From a virus: a stretch of DNA of 31,812 nt. Made by a program: the position numbers and the translations under genes. A model generated the notes under the pieces. It searched no databases and had not been told where the DNA came from. It worked only from the letters and a program-made list of their open reading frames with translations. Where the stretch lies: IMG/VR virus record IMGVR_UViG_3300037119_003295, positions 1-31,812 of that record. One strand, written 5' to 3'. The first letter of the stretch is position 1, and every line of letters begins with the position of its first letter. This document shows positions 1 through 5,720 of this stretch, in pieces.

Positions 1-119
1 AGCTTATCGACCTGCTTAGCTAACTCTAGCTCCTCAGGGGTCGGATTAGCCTCATCGTTTCCTTCGGTTGCTTGCGGACGTGGACTATTGGGGTCTAGCT
101 GACCTGTGCCGTAGCTCAT
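1..119 (-). CDS. Partial CDS, N-terminus of probable portal protein
   Basis: The reading frame opens at an ATG whose last base overlaps the stop of the upstream zinc-ribbon gene (ATGA) and runs off the window at base 1. Only about 39 residues are visible. They are polar and acidic, rich in Pro, Asn and Glu, with no domain signature. The call as portal is inferred from gene order only: in many tailed phages the portal follows the large terminase. It could equally be another head gene. The continuation lies outside this window. Confidence 0.45.
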   Translation of the reverse strand, partial: MSYGTGQLDPNSPRPQATEGNDEANPTPEELELAKQVDK

Positions 120-508
120 TCTATTTTCTCTCCCCTGATGATTTTCTTCATTGCGTATTCGACGGGCTCAAGGGACTTCTCTGTGCGGGCGTCGGCTTCA
201 TCATTCAGTTTCTTCTCTTGTGACGCCATGACTTTACTGACGTCCTCGTTACCGACTTCGATTAAACCACGTTCTTTAGCGATACGTTCGCGGTGCTTAG
301 CATTCTTTACGACACACCCCAGCCCAGCGTTGAACTCGGCTTTATCCCAATCAGAGGCCCCATTAAAGTTTACCGCAACCAGATAGCGCTTGCTATCCGA
401 CTGGCATTTCGGACAGGTTTCAGGGTCCTCGATGTTTCGGACTGATTTGATTACATCGAAGTGATGGTCGCAGTTGGTGTTTAGACAAGAGTATGGGTAC
501 GTAGGCAA
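116..508 (-). CDS. FmdB-like zinc-ribbon protein
   Basis: A 130-residue protein. The N-terminal 40 residues form a zinc-ribbon pattern, with Cys8 and Cys13 and then a CPKC knuckle near residues 32-35, like the FmdB-type ribbon. The rest is charged and helical. The only start compatible with the N-terminal ribbon is TTG, preceded by a G-rich stretch. The gene lies between the Fis-like HTH gene and the probable portal, and its stop overlaps the next start (ATGA), so the genes are probably co-translated. Proteins of this type are common next to phage packaging genes, but their role is not established. Function beyond metal binding is inference. Confidence 0.6.
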   Translation of the reverse strand: MPTYPYSCLNTNCDHHFDVIKSVRNIEDPETCPKCQSDSKRYLVAVNFNGASDWDKAEFNAGLGCVVKNAKHRERIAKERGLIEVGNEDVSKVMASQEKKLNDEADARTEKSLEPVEYAMKKIIRGEKIE

Positions 509-509
509 T

Positions 510-725
510 TTAGATCGCCCCCGCTTCTTGGTATTTCTTAAGCTTACGCTGCAGGGTTCTGATGCCTATGCCGAGGGTCTTGGCGGTTTTGGTTCTGTTG
601 CCTTCATGGTACTTAAGTACAAAAAAGATATGATCGCGCTCAACTTTAGCCATGGTCGATATGGAAACACCATTATCAGCGTCCCATCTAGCAATGGGAT
701 ATGTAATCGTATCGATATCTACCAT
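510..725 (-). CDS. Fis-family helix-turn-helix protein
   Basis: A 71-residue protein whose C-terminal half matches the Fis/HTH_8 pattern: a helix ending in EGNRTKTAKTLGIG followed by the recognition helix RTLQRKLKKY. The start overlaps the terminase stop by 7 bases and has AAGGAG nine bases upstream, which supports this ATG over the internal Met25. Fis-type domains bind DNA. Immediately after TerL, this protein could be a packaging-site recognition or small-terminase-like factor, or a late-gene regulator. The fold call is good; the role is inference. Confidence 0.65.
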   Translation of the reverse strand: MVDIDTITYPIARWDADNGVSISTMAKVERDHIFFVLKYHEGNRTKTAKTLGIGIRTLQRKLKKYQEAGAI

Positions 726-2044
726 CCCGAGGAACTCCTTGTAGGTCGCCTAATGCGCTCCATGCGCTCGTGTATCGATAGCTTGCGGTCATCACTTTGA
801 GAAATAACCTGCGGCTTCTTACGATGCTCACCTGTATACGTCGCCAACGTGATGTACCTGTTAGCGTCCATTGCGTGGTCGTTTTGTTTGACCGGCAATG
901 TGTCGTCAATATCGTTATCTGCTTTGATCTCTTTATCTGCAGGATAATGATAAGTCTCGTACTCGTCTACAGTATGCTTATTATCACCCCTGAATAGCTT
1001 GTAACGACGTGATGCTATTAATGCATAATGTAGGTCTATTCCTACCTTGATATCGTTATCGGCTGGCACCGCAGCAGATCCGTTGTTACCTATGGCCCTG
1101 TTGATCTCTAAGATGTAGCCAGGTTCTGACGGGTCACAATAAAACAGCTTAATTGGGTAGGCTTGCAGCTTCGCTTTAATGATCGCAATCATATCGGTGA
1201 TACCTAAACCTGTGCGGTAGGTCTCGCTTACCTGAAAGTGATCGCCATTGGGTGTAATTGCACGAACTACGATAACAAACGGGGCTGTTGTACCAAAGTC
1301 GATACCAGCTACATACTTCGTACCTATTGGTAACTGGAATGGCTCGATCATGTTCGAGTCCTCGTCGAAACACTTATAGACGAGACCCTCCATCTTATTC
1401 CACTCACCGCCGAACATAGCGTTGAACCGTGATGGTTCCATGGTTGATTTCATGCGCTCATAGTAGTCACGAGGAAAGTACGGGTTATCGATTGATCTAG
1501 CTTTTAGATAAAGAACGTCGGGCCTTGAGTTTGGATCTCGTTGCTTAGGTCGAATAATATCTTTAAATAGCCAATTTAAGGTATAGGGAGATGTCGTGAG
1601 CAGTATTGGTGCGCCTTTAAAAGCTGCGCGAGCTTGAATATTTTCCCAAAAATACAGACTGTAGAGTCCGGCCTCATCCCCGTATATTGCTCGAACGTTG
1701 GTGATACCGACGATAGAATCAGGGTCCGTTCCAGTTCGGAAATAACATCTCCCTCCGCCATGCATCTCAAACACAGAGTCTTGCCTGTGGAAGTTTCCGT
1801 ATCCATCCATAAACCTCAAGATCGGTGGTAATGTTGACTGAGCTAATATTTTGTACGTTGGGGATAAAACAATAAAATTGTCAGTTTCCGATGTATTCAT
1901 ATGCATTTGCTGCATTAGCCACAACGCACCGATTGTTGTTTTTCCATATTGCACCCCGGTTGCCAGTACTGTGATAGGACACTTACTACGTAGTGCCAGT
2001 TCCTGGGGTAGACTATGTGGAACGAATGTTATCGGTTCGGTCAT
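719..2044 (-). CDS. terL: Terminase large subunit (TerL)
   Basis: A 441-residue DNA-packaging motor protein that pumps phage DNA into the procapsid through the portal and cuts it. Visible motifs: a Walker A-type loop GVQYGKTT at about residues 30-37, Walker B ending in YGDEAG with Asp123/Glu124, and a coupling motif TTSP near residue 150. The C-terminal RNase H-like nuclease begins at GIDFGTTAP with Asp249 and continues to an acidic NDHAMDANRY motif near residue 400. The length is normal for the family. It lies after a DUF5681 protein and before a Fis-like HTH gene, with a 16-base gap to the upstream gene. The packaging mode (pac or cos) cannot be read from the sequence. Confidence 0.93.
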   Translation of the reverse strand: MTEPITFVPHSLPQELALRSKCPITVLATGVQYGKTTIGALWLMQQMHMNTSETDNFIVLSPTYKILAQSTLPPILRFMDGYGNFHRQDSVFEMHGGGRCYFRTGTDPDSIVGITNVRAIYGDEAGLYSLYFWENIQARAAFKGAPILLTTSPYTLNWLFKDIIRPKQRDPNSRPDVLYLKARSIDNPYFPRDYYERMKSTMEPSRFNAMFGGEWNKMEGLVYKCFDEDSNMIEPFQLPIGTKYVAGIDFGTTAPFVIVVRAITPNGDHFQVSETYRTGLGITDMIAIIKAKLQAYPIKLFYCDPSEPGYILEINRAIGNNGSAAVPADNDIKVGIDLHYALIASRRYKLFRGDNKHTVDEYETYHYPADKEIKADNDIDDTLPVKQNDHAMDANRYITLATYTGEHRKKPQVISQSDDRKLSIHERMERIRRPTRSSSGW

Positions 2045-2060
2045 CCGTGACCTTTGTGAT

Positions 2061-2342
2061 TTACGTTAACAAATGGATCTTAGCCTTAGCTTCGGCTTCG
2101 GCTTTTACCCACCCCGCAGCCTCCATCATTTTCTCGTCTAGCTCTTTTATATCATCAAAGTCTTTAACCACGATAACGTAGCACTGACTCTCAAGGAAAA
2201 ACTCATGCCCAAGGCGAGAGAATTGCTCTGCTAGGTAGGGTTCTTTAACAAGTAGGACTTTGCAACCTTCGTTATTGACTAAGCCACGTACGCGCTCGAT
2301 AAAGCCTGATTTGAAGGATGTTATTTCGGTTGGTTCGCTCAT
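2061..2342 (-). CDS. Hypothetical protein in packaging operon
   Basis: A 93-residue soluble protein that I do not recognise. It has an alternating helix/strand look: a strand-like CKVLLVKE, a hydrophobic CYVIVVKD strand, then a long acidic and Ala-rich C-terminal helix. Its ATG overlaps the stop of the NeuB-like gene (ATGA) and it ends 16 bases before TerL. The position suggests a packaging-linked role, but nothing in the sequence shows one. Confidence 0.6.
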   Translation of the reverse strand: MSEPTEITSFKSGFIERVRGLVNNEGCKVLLVKEPYLAEQFSRLGHEFFLESQCYVIVVKDFDDIKELDEKMMEAAGWVKAEAEAKAKIHLLT

Positions 2343-3136
2343 GTTTTCTTCGTCCTATAATACCCATTCAATTCAGGCACCCACCTACGTTTAGAGTACT
2401 TGATGAAGTCGGCTTCGTCGGGGTTCGGGAATATATATTGTTCGTCGGGTATAAGAGACCGTATCTGCGAAACCATAAATTTGAATTCTTCTGGCAATAT
2501 CGAGTGTGGGTTATCGGGTGTATTCATATCCCTAATCTTGAAATGTTTCTCTATAACCGTCGCCCCAATTTGAGCTGCGGCGAAACATTCTTGCCCTGTA
2601 GTTGTGTGGCAAGAATAACCCACCCTGTTACCAAGACGACGTTGCAGTCTATCTACTCCCGCTTTTGATATACAGGCATTATCCGACGGGTAGACAGAAA
2701 CGCAATACATGGCGGTTAGGTTTGCTTCTGGATAAAGCTCAAACGGCTCCATAATCTCCTGAAACGTACTTCCCCCCGTCGAAAACAGAATCGGCCTGCT
2801 AAGCCACACAACCATCTCCCAAATATTTGGATCACTCGTCTCCGCACTCGCAATCTTATGCCGCTTTACATACGGATCTATCATTTGATAGCCAATGGGC
2901 GAGAAAGCCGTACACATAAATTCAATTGAAACTTCTTTACACTTATCAGCAAGGATTGGGACCCACTCGAAAGGTAACTCGCCATCCATCTCGCCGTCGT
3001 ATCCGTATAGTTCTCTGTGTGTGTAAAGTTGGTATTTGACCGCATCCGCACCGCATTCTTTCGCAGCGACGATGCTATCTAGGCAGTCTTGTAGGTTGGT
3101 CCAGTTGCTACCCACCTCACAAACGATAAAGGTCAT
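2339..3136 (-). CDS. NeuB-like nonulosonic acid synthase, lacking SAF domain
   Basis: A 265-residue protein matching the TIM-barrel of the NeuB/PseI/LegI family, which condenses phosphoenolpyruvate with a 6-carbon sugar to make a 9-carbon nonulosonic acid. Family landmarks are in order: VCEVGSNW at the N-terminus, VKYQLY around Lys34, HKIASAET around Lys94, STGGS near 119, GYSCHT (His177) and IEKHF (Glu196, His198). His177 and His198 are 21 residues apart, the spacing of the two metal-binding histidines (215 and 236) in the meningococcal enzyme. The usual C-terminal SAF/antifreeze-like domain is absent; family members are normally about 340-350 residues. It is translationally coupled (ATGA) to both neighbours in the packaging operon, about 13 kb from the other sugar genes. 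The family is well supported; the exact substrate is unknown. Confidence 0.82.
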   Translation of the reverse strand: MTFIVCEVGSNWTNLQDCLDSIVAAKECGADAVKYQLYTHRELYGYDGEMDGELPFEWVPILADKCKEVSIEFMCTAFSPIGYQMIDPYVKRHKIASAETSDPNIWEMVVWLSRPILFSTGGSTFQEIMEPFELYPEANLTAMYCVSVYPSDNACISKAGVDRLQRRLGNRVGYSCHTTTGQECFAAAQIGATVIEKHFKIRDMNTPDNPHSILPEEFKFMVSQIRSLIPDEQYIFPNPDEADFIKYSKRRWVPELNGYYRTKKT

Positions 3137-3378
3137 GCGTTCGCCTCCATAATCTGGTTGTTCAATGAGTCAATTTCATCGGCAGCATACTCAAGCGCAT
3201 CAGCCACTTTTGCTAACGCGTCAACAAACATATCGCCACGCCCGGGAGCTGGCATATTCAGTCGTTTACATGCCTCCTCAAGCCTAAACTCGATAGTTGT
3301 TTCATTCAGCTCTTGACGTAATTGTGCTGACATTTCTAGCGTCAGTTCGCCGCGGTCTTCGTGTACGGGTGGGATCAT
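3133..3378 (-). CDS. Hypothetical acidic helical protein
   Basis: About 81 residues, unrecognised, acidic and predicted helical, with a C-terminal stretch DALEYAADEIDSLNNQIM that could form a coiled coil. I start it at the ATG at 3378. An in-frame TTG 18 bases upstream would add six residues, but neither has a strong ribosome-binding site. The stop overlaps the NeuB-like start by ATGA. No function can be assigned. Confidence 0.55.
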   Translation of the reverse strand: MIPPVHEDRGELTLEMSAQLRQELNETTIEFRLEEACKRLNMPAPGRGDMFVDALAKVADALEYAADEIDSLNNQIMEANA

Positions 3379-3419
3379 AATCAAACTTTCTAACAAATAA
3401 AATTTAACAATAACGTTAA

Positions 3420-3596
3420 CTAAAAAACTTTCTTGAACGAATCACTGATTTTCTTTGCCTTATCTTGGTCTAGTCCCATGCGACGGTCAACAGGAGAAGA
3501 GCTACCTGCAGCGGGTTTAGTAACCACAATAGCCGCATCAGATGCACTATCTGACTGATCAGGCTTATCTATTTTCTTGGGGTTAATTGCGCTCAT
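3420..3596 (-). CDS. Small protein with SSPVDRRMG motif
   Basis: A 58-residue gene. It starts with ATG two bases after the DUF5681 stop, with GAGG four bases before the codon run to ATG. The protein is polar and probably disordered, with a basic tail ending FKKVF. Residues 33-41 read SSPVDRRMG, identical over nine residues to a segment of the virion-block protein at 25826-26083 and close to the C-terminus of the protein at 25567-25824. All eight degenerate codons differ between the two identical copies, so the peptide rather than the DNA seems conserved. Function unknown; a shared assembly or packaging peptide is my inference. Confidence 0.7.
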   Translation of the reverse strand: MSAINPKKIDKPDQSDSASDAAIVVTKPAAGSSSPVDRRMGLDQDKAKKISDSFKKVF

Positions 3597-3597
3597 A

Positions 3598-3978
3598 TTA
3601 GTCCTCGTCTTTTGTCGTGGTTAGTAGAGTTTGCTCACCATTAGAATACGAAATAAGCACGGGAGTTGCACCTTTATGCTCAACGCGGTCCGTCACTTTT
3701 CCGACAATTCGATCCATGAAGAAATTTAATCTCTGATGATCGCCTTGTTCAATTGCAATCTTAGCAACAGATGCGACCATGCGGTGGAATACTGGTTTCG
3801 TATCATCAGTGAGAATGTGGTTCAGCGACTCGACGCGCATAGATAAATACTGCCCGAGTATTTCCATGATCATCGTCTTGGTGAGTTTATTTGCTTCTCT
3901 GATATCCTCAGGTAGAGGCTTTGGGCCAGCTGGGTTTCCAGACTGTCCTTTTTTGAAACGGGTGTCCTTCTTGGTCAT
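3598..3978 (-). CDS. DUF5681-domain protein, possible small terminase
   Basis: A 126-residue protein beginning with the DUF5681 signature FKKGQSGNPAGPKP at residues 8-21, followed by a helical body. DUF5681 proteins are often encoded just upstream of terminase genes, and a small-terminase (DNA recognition) role is plausible from that and from TerL about 1.5 kb downstream in the same operon. The alternative candidate for DNA recognition is the Fis-like protein after TerL. It is the first gene of the packaging operon, behind a candidate promoter at 4032-4060. Confidence 0.7.
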   Translation of the reverse strand: MTKKDTRFKKGQSGNPAGPKPLPEDIREANKLTKTMIMEILGQYLSMRVESLNHILTDDTKPVFHRMVASVAKIAIEQGDHQRLNFFMDRIVGKVTDRVEHKGATPVLISYSNGEQTLLTTTKDED

Positions 3979-3999
3979 CGTGCCGAAATCCTGCCATAA

Positions 4000-4018
4000 A
4001 TTAACCGTGTTGGTTAAT
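4000..4018 (-). repeat. Inverted repeat in leader of packaging operon
   Basis: ATTAACC and GGTTAAT form a perfect 7-bp inverted repeat with a 5-base loop, starting 21 bases upstream of the DUF5681 gene start and just after the predicted transcription start. It could be an operator or a leader hairpin; the sequence does not decide. Confidence 0.5.
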
Positions 4019-4031
4019 GTGTCATGTTTTT

Positions 4032-4060
4032 AGTATATTAGAAGGTTTGACTTTTTATAA
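4032..4060 (-). promoter_or_regulatory. Candidate sigma70-type promoter for packaging operon
   Basis: On the minus strand, TTATAA (-35, 4 of 6 to consensus) is followed after exactly 17 bases by TATACT (-10, 5 of 6). Transcription would begin near 4025 and run into the DUF5681-TerL operon. Read by eye only. Confidence 0.45.
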
Positions 4061-4077
4061 GCCATCTGGTGGGAAAA

Positions 4078-4083
4078 GTATAC
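4078..4083. promoter_or_regulatory. GTATAC site upstream of packaging promoter
   Basis: AAAGTATACAAA contains the GTATACAA half-site seen at three other intergenic places (4413, 9533, 10197). Here only the central GTATAC is symmetric. It lies about 18 bases upstream of the candidate -35 box of the packaging promoter. Confidence 0.35.
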
Positions 4084-4098
4084 AAAAACGATTAACCA

Positions 4099-4275
4099 TT
4101 ACCTATCCTGCTGCCCTCTTTTGGGTTCGAGTATTTCACGTGCGATCGCTCCCTTGTCTGATGCGGCGGCGTTGTTATCCCAGTTATCGGGGTTTGCATA
4201 GAACTTTAGTGCCCGCTCGTATTCGTCGAGCATGGTCCGAAGAAATGTGCAGGCTAGGTCGGTTCCGCATTTCAT
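4099..4275 (-). CDS. Small hypothetical protein
   Basis: A 58-residue gene that fills most of an otherwise empty stretch. It contains RALKFYANPDNWD followed by SDKGAIAREIL. A comparable pattern (ALEIYADKTNY, then GGERARKAL) ends the early protein at 13956-14432, so this looks like a small phage protein type: Trp/Tyr-rich helix, loop with Asp/Gly, then an Ala-Arg helix. No function is known to me. The ATG has no good free ribosome-binding site; a GGGA lies inside a hairpin that ends five bases upstream. Confidence 0.65.
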   Translation of the reverse strand: MKCGTDLACTFLRTMLDEYERALKFYANPDNWDNNAAASDKGAIAREILEPKRGQQDR

Positions 4276-4280
4276 TATAA

Positions 4281-4299
4281 GTCCCGAGTATTTCGGGAC
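4281..4299 (-). promoter_or_regulatory. Hairpin abutting start of 4099-4275 gene
   Basis: GTCCCGA and TCGGGAC form a perfect 7-bp stem with a 5-base loop. On the minus strand it ends five bases before the ATG at 4275, and the only Shine-Dalgarno-like bases (GGGA) are in its 3-prime arm. There is no T-tract, so a terminator is unlikely. Occlusion of translation start is the inference. Confidence 0.5.
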
Positions 4300-4348
4300 G
4301 CACCTATATTAGATTGGCCGTGTAGTCAACGTAATAGTTGGGGGGAGC

Positions 4349-4406
4349 CGAAACAGGGCTTTTTACGACTGCTCTTGGACGGTTTTTAAACCTAAACCCT
4401 GTTCCG
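4349..4406 (-). promoter_or_regulatory. Long stem-loop in structured leader
   Basis: CGGAACAGGG and CCCTGTTTCG (minus strand) pair over 10 bp with one G-T wobble, enclosing 38 bases that include an inner GGTTT-AAACC hairpin. It lies between the candidate promoter at 4415-4443 and the gene at 4099-4275, so it would form in that gene's roughly 130-base leader. It could be a regulatory leader or a small RNA. No known riboswitch class is recognised. Confidence 0.4.
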
Positions 4407-4412
4407 ACCGAA

Positions 4413-4443
4413 TTTGTATACAAAAATAACGAATAGTGGGCAA
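4413..4443 (-). promoter_or_regulatory. Candidate promoter with TTTGTATACAAA palindrome
   Basis: A perfect 12-bp palindrome TTTGTATACAAA (4413-4424) overlaps a candidate -10 box TATACA. Seventeen bases upstream on the minus strand is TTGCCC (-35, 4 of 6). The -35 box lies inside the terminator stem of the lipoprotein gene. Its GTATACAA core is shared with sites at 9533-9542 and 10197-10214, so the same repressor could act on all of them. Confidence 0.45.
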
Positions 4444-4464
4444 CCCATTTTCAGGATTACCCAC
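4420..4464 (-). terminator. Rho-independent terminator after lipoprotein gene
   Basis: On the minus strand GTGGGTAATCC pairs with GGGTTGCCCAC over 11 bp (two G-T wobbles) with a 7-base loop, followed by a T-rich tail TATTCGTTATTTTTG. It begins 22 bases after the stop of the lipoprotein gene at 4487 and would isolate that gene from the packaging operon. Confidence 0.75.
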
Positions 4465-4486
4465 TGATTAACCTTAAGACCCTGCG

Positions 4487-5149
4487 TTACTTCACGCAGT
4501 AGATGTTGTATCCGGCTGTTGCTAGGACCTGGAACTTATTTGGTAGGCCCGCAGTTTCGGTTGCATACCAGAAATCTGAGTTTACAAGCCAGAAGTTCTG
4601 ACCTTGTGGGATTGAGGCCGCGATACCGCGTAGACCGTGGTTAATACCCGCGACGGCTTCGGTCCATGTAGGCAAGTGGTAGGCACCTGTACAGGATGCT
4701 ACGGCTTGAGCGTAATCACCACCACCACCGATTAGCCATTGTTTACCAGTGATGGGGTCCACCCATTGGTTTTTCTTGTTTGTAGCTTCTTCTTCAATAA
4801 CAGTTGTGACGCCGTCCTGACCGTCAACACCGTCTTTCCCGTCCTTAGCGATTACGTCTAGTACAGACCAGTTACCGGAGTCGCATAGATAGTAGGCTTT
4901 CTCAGACCGCACATAAGCGAGCTGGGTATCGTTATCAGCGGTACAGTCCGGTAGCTTAGTGGCCATCGCGACTGAGATACTGTTTAATGCGTCAGAATCG
5001 GCTTCTGGGGCGTTTTCCTCGGTTTCCGATACCGTTGCGCCACCTGAGCCGCTATCAGCTCCACAGCCCGTTAAAACACTCGATAGGATAATCATCAAAA
5101 CTAAGACAGGGGTTAATAAAACGATTGAGTATGACTTAAGGTTTTTCAT
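4487..5149 (-). CDS. Phage lipoprotein with collagen-like segment (moron candidate)
   Basis: A 220-residue protein with a lysine-start signal peptide, a hydrophobic core and a lipobox LTGC with Cys29, so it should be lipidated and exported. An acidic linker follows, then a short Gly-x-y collagen-like run around DGKDGVDGQDG. A C-terminal domain of about 95 residues, rich in Trp, Gly and Tyr with three Cys, resembles DUF1566/Lcl-type domains. AAAGGAG lies eight bases before the ATG. It has its own upstream region and an 11-bp terminator downstream, between virion and packaging genes. That layout is typical of a lysogenic-conversion moron. Surface alteration or superinfection exclusion is inference; a virion-associated role is the alternative. 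Confidence 0.75.
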   Translation of the reverse strand: MKNLKSYSIVLLTPVLVLMIILSSVLTGCGADSGSGGATVSETEENAPEADSDALNSISVAMATKLPDCTADNDTQLAYVRSEKAYYLCDSGNWSVLDVIAKDGKDGVDGQDGVTTVIEEEATNKKNQWVDPITGKQWLIGGGGDYAQAVASCTGAYHLPTWTEAVAGINHGLRGIAASIPQGQNFWLVNSDFWYATETAGLPNKFQVLATAGYNIYCVK

Positions 5150-5232
5150 AGCAGGGTCTCCTTTGTGCTATTGATCTTCTTTTCGGCATCTGCCGCGAAA
5201 ACCTTACAGCTCAAGGAAAATAAACACCCTAA

Positions 5233-5246
5233 CAATTATGGTAAGT
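5233..5246 (-). repeat. Copy of ACTTACCATAATTG repeat
   Basis: On the minus strand the 14 bases ACTTACCATAATTG match the core of two 17-base direct repeats at 9062-9078 and 9160-9176. This copy sits about 85 bases upstream of the lipoprotein start. It contains CATAAT, so it may be part of a promoter -10 region or an operator. Confidence 0.45.
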
Positions 5247-5248
5247 TA

Positions 5249-5422
5249 TCACCTGAGTAATTTTATCCATTTCTTCAAGTCCTCAAAGCCCTCGTTTATA
5301 GGGACCCTGGACCCGGTGACTAGGGTTAATATGGTGGGCTGGCCGAATTCGTAGATCACGATTAGGTCGAGGTTTACGATGATCGGCTTACCATCAAGGC
5401 TTGTCAGGGTTATGTTATTCAC
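5249..5422 (-). CDS. FlbD-like small protein
   Basis: About 57 residues from the GTG at 5422, which overlaps the stop of the preceding gene. Starting there puts ITLTSLDGKPIIVNLDLI at the N-terminus, as in FlbD/SwrD-type flagellar proteins, which begin with a similar strand-turn-strand (I-L-T-LNG-x-P-x-x-N-x-D-L-I) and continue with a second beta hairpin (here TILTLVTGSRVPI) and a C-terminal helix. A longer form from TTG at 5470 would add a basic N-terminus. The likeness is by eye and the phage role is unknown; it follows fibre-type genes, so a small virion protein is also possible. Confidence 0.5.
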   Translation of the reverse strand: MNNITLTSLDGKPIIVNLDLIVIYEFGQPTILTLVTGSRVPINEGFEDLKKWIKLLR

Positions 5423-5712
5423 ACGATTGGATCGGTTAGTTTTTCGAGGTTTCCGCCGTGGGTATTCCAATAGGTGCGGTATGCGTCAAGTGACCCGATC
5501 GCGTTAGATATATCGGTTTGCGTGTAGCTTTTACCCGTTATAACACCGCCTGTTACAGAGCCCGGGATATCGGTATCTACTTCAGCCCAGTCTACTGAGA
5601 TGGCTGAGTTGTAATCTAGGCCTTGTTCAATAACGGCCCTAAGCGATTTAGCGGCTTTAGCCAGGTCTTCTAGGGCTGCGGTGATTTTAGTAACGTGGAT
5701 TTGGTTTGCCAT
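5419..5712 (-). CDS. Small hypothetical virion-block protein
   Basis: A 97-residue protein with an N-terminal helix (KITAALEDLAKAAKSLRAVIEQG) and a Gly/Thr-rich centre, ending in a helix with SLDAYRTYWNTHGG. It lies directly after a fibre-like gene and is probably co-transcribed with it. I do not know the family. A structural or chaperone role fits the position only. Confidence 0.55.
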   Translation of the reverse strand: MANQIHVTKITAALEDLAKAAKSLRAVIEQGLDYNSAISVDWAEVDTDIPGSVTGGVITGKSYTQTDISNAIGSLDAYRTYWNTHGGNLEKLTDPIV

Positions 5713-5720
5713 GGTTTTTC

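Noticed and set aside
4017-4280. Plus-strand frame of 87 codons over 4017-4280
   Set aside because: It is antisense to the small minus-strand gene at 4099-4275, has an odd Arg/Cys-rich composition and no ribosome-binding site.
5160-5215. Imperfect TTTTCG...CGAAAA inverted repeat upstream of the lipoprotein
   Set aside because: It needs a two-base bulge and does not involve the ribosome-binding site, so no role could be supported.
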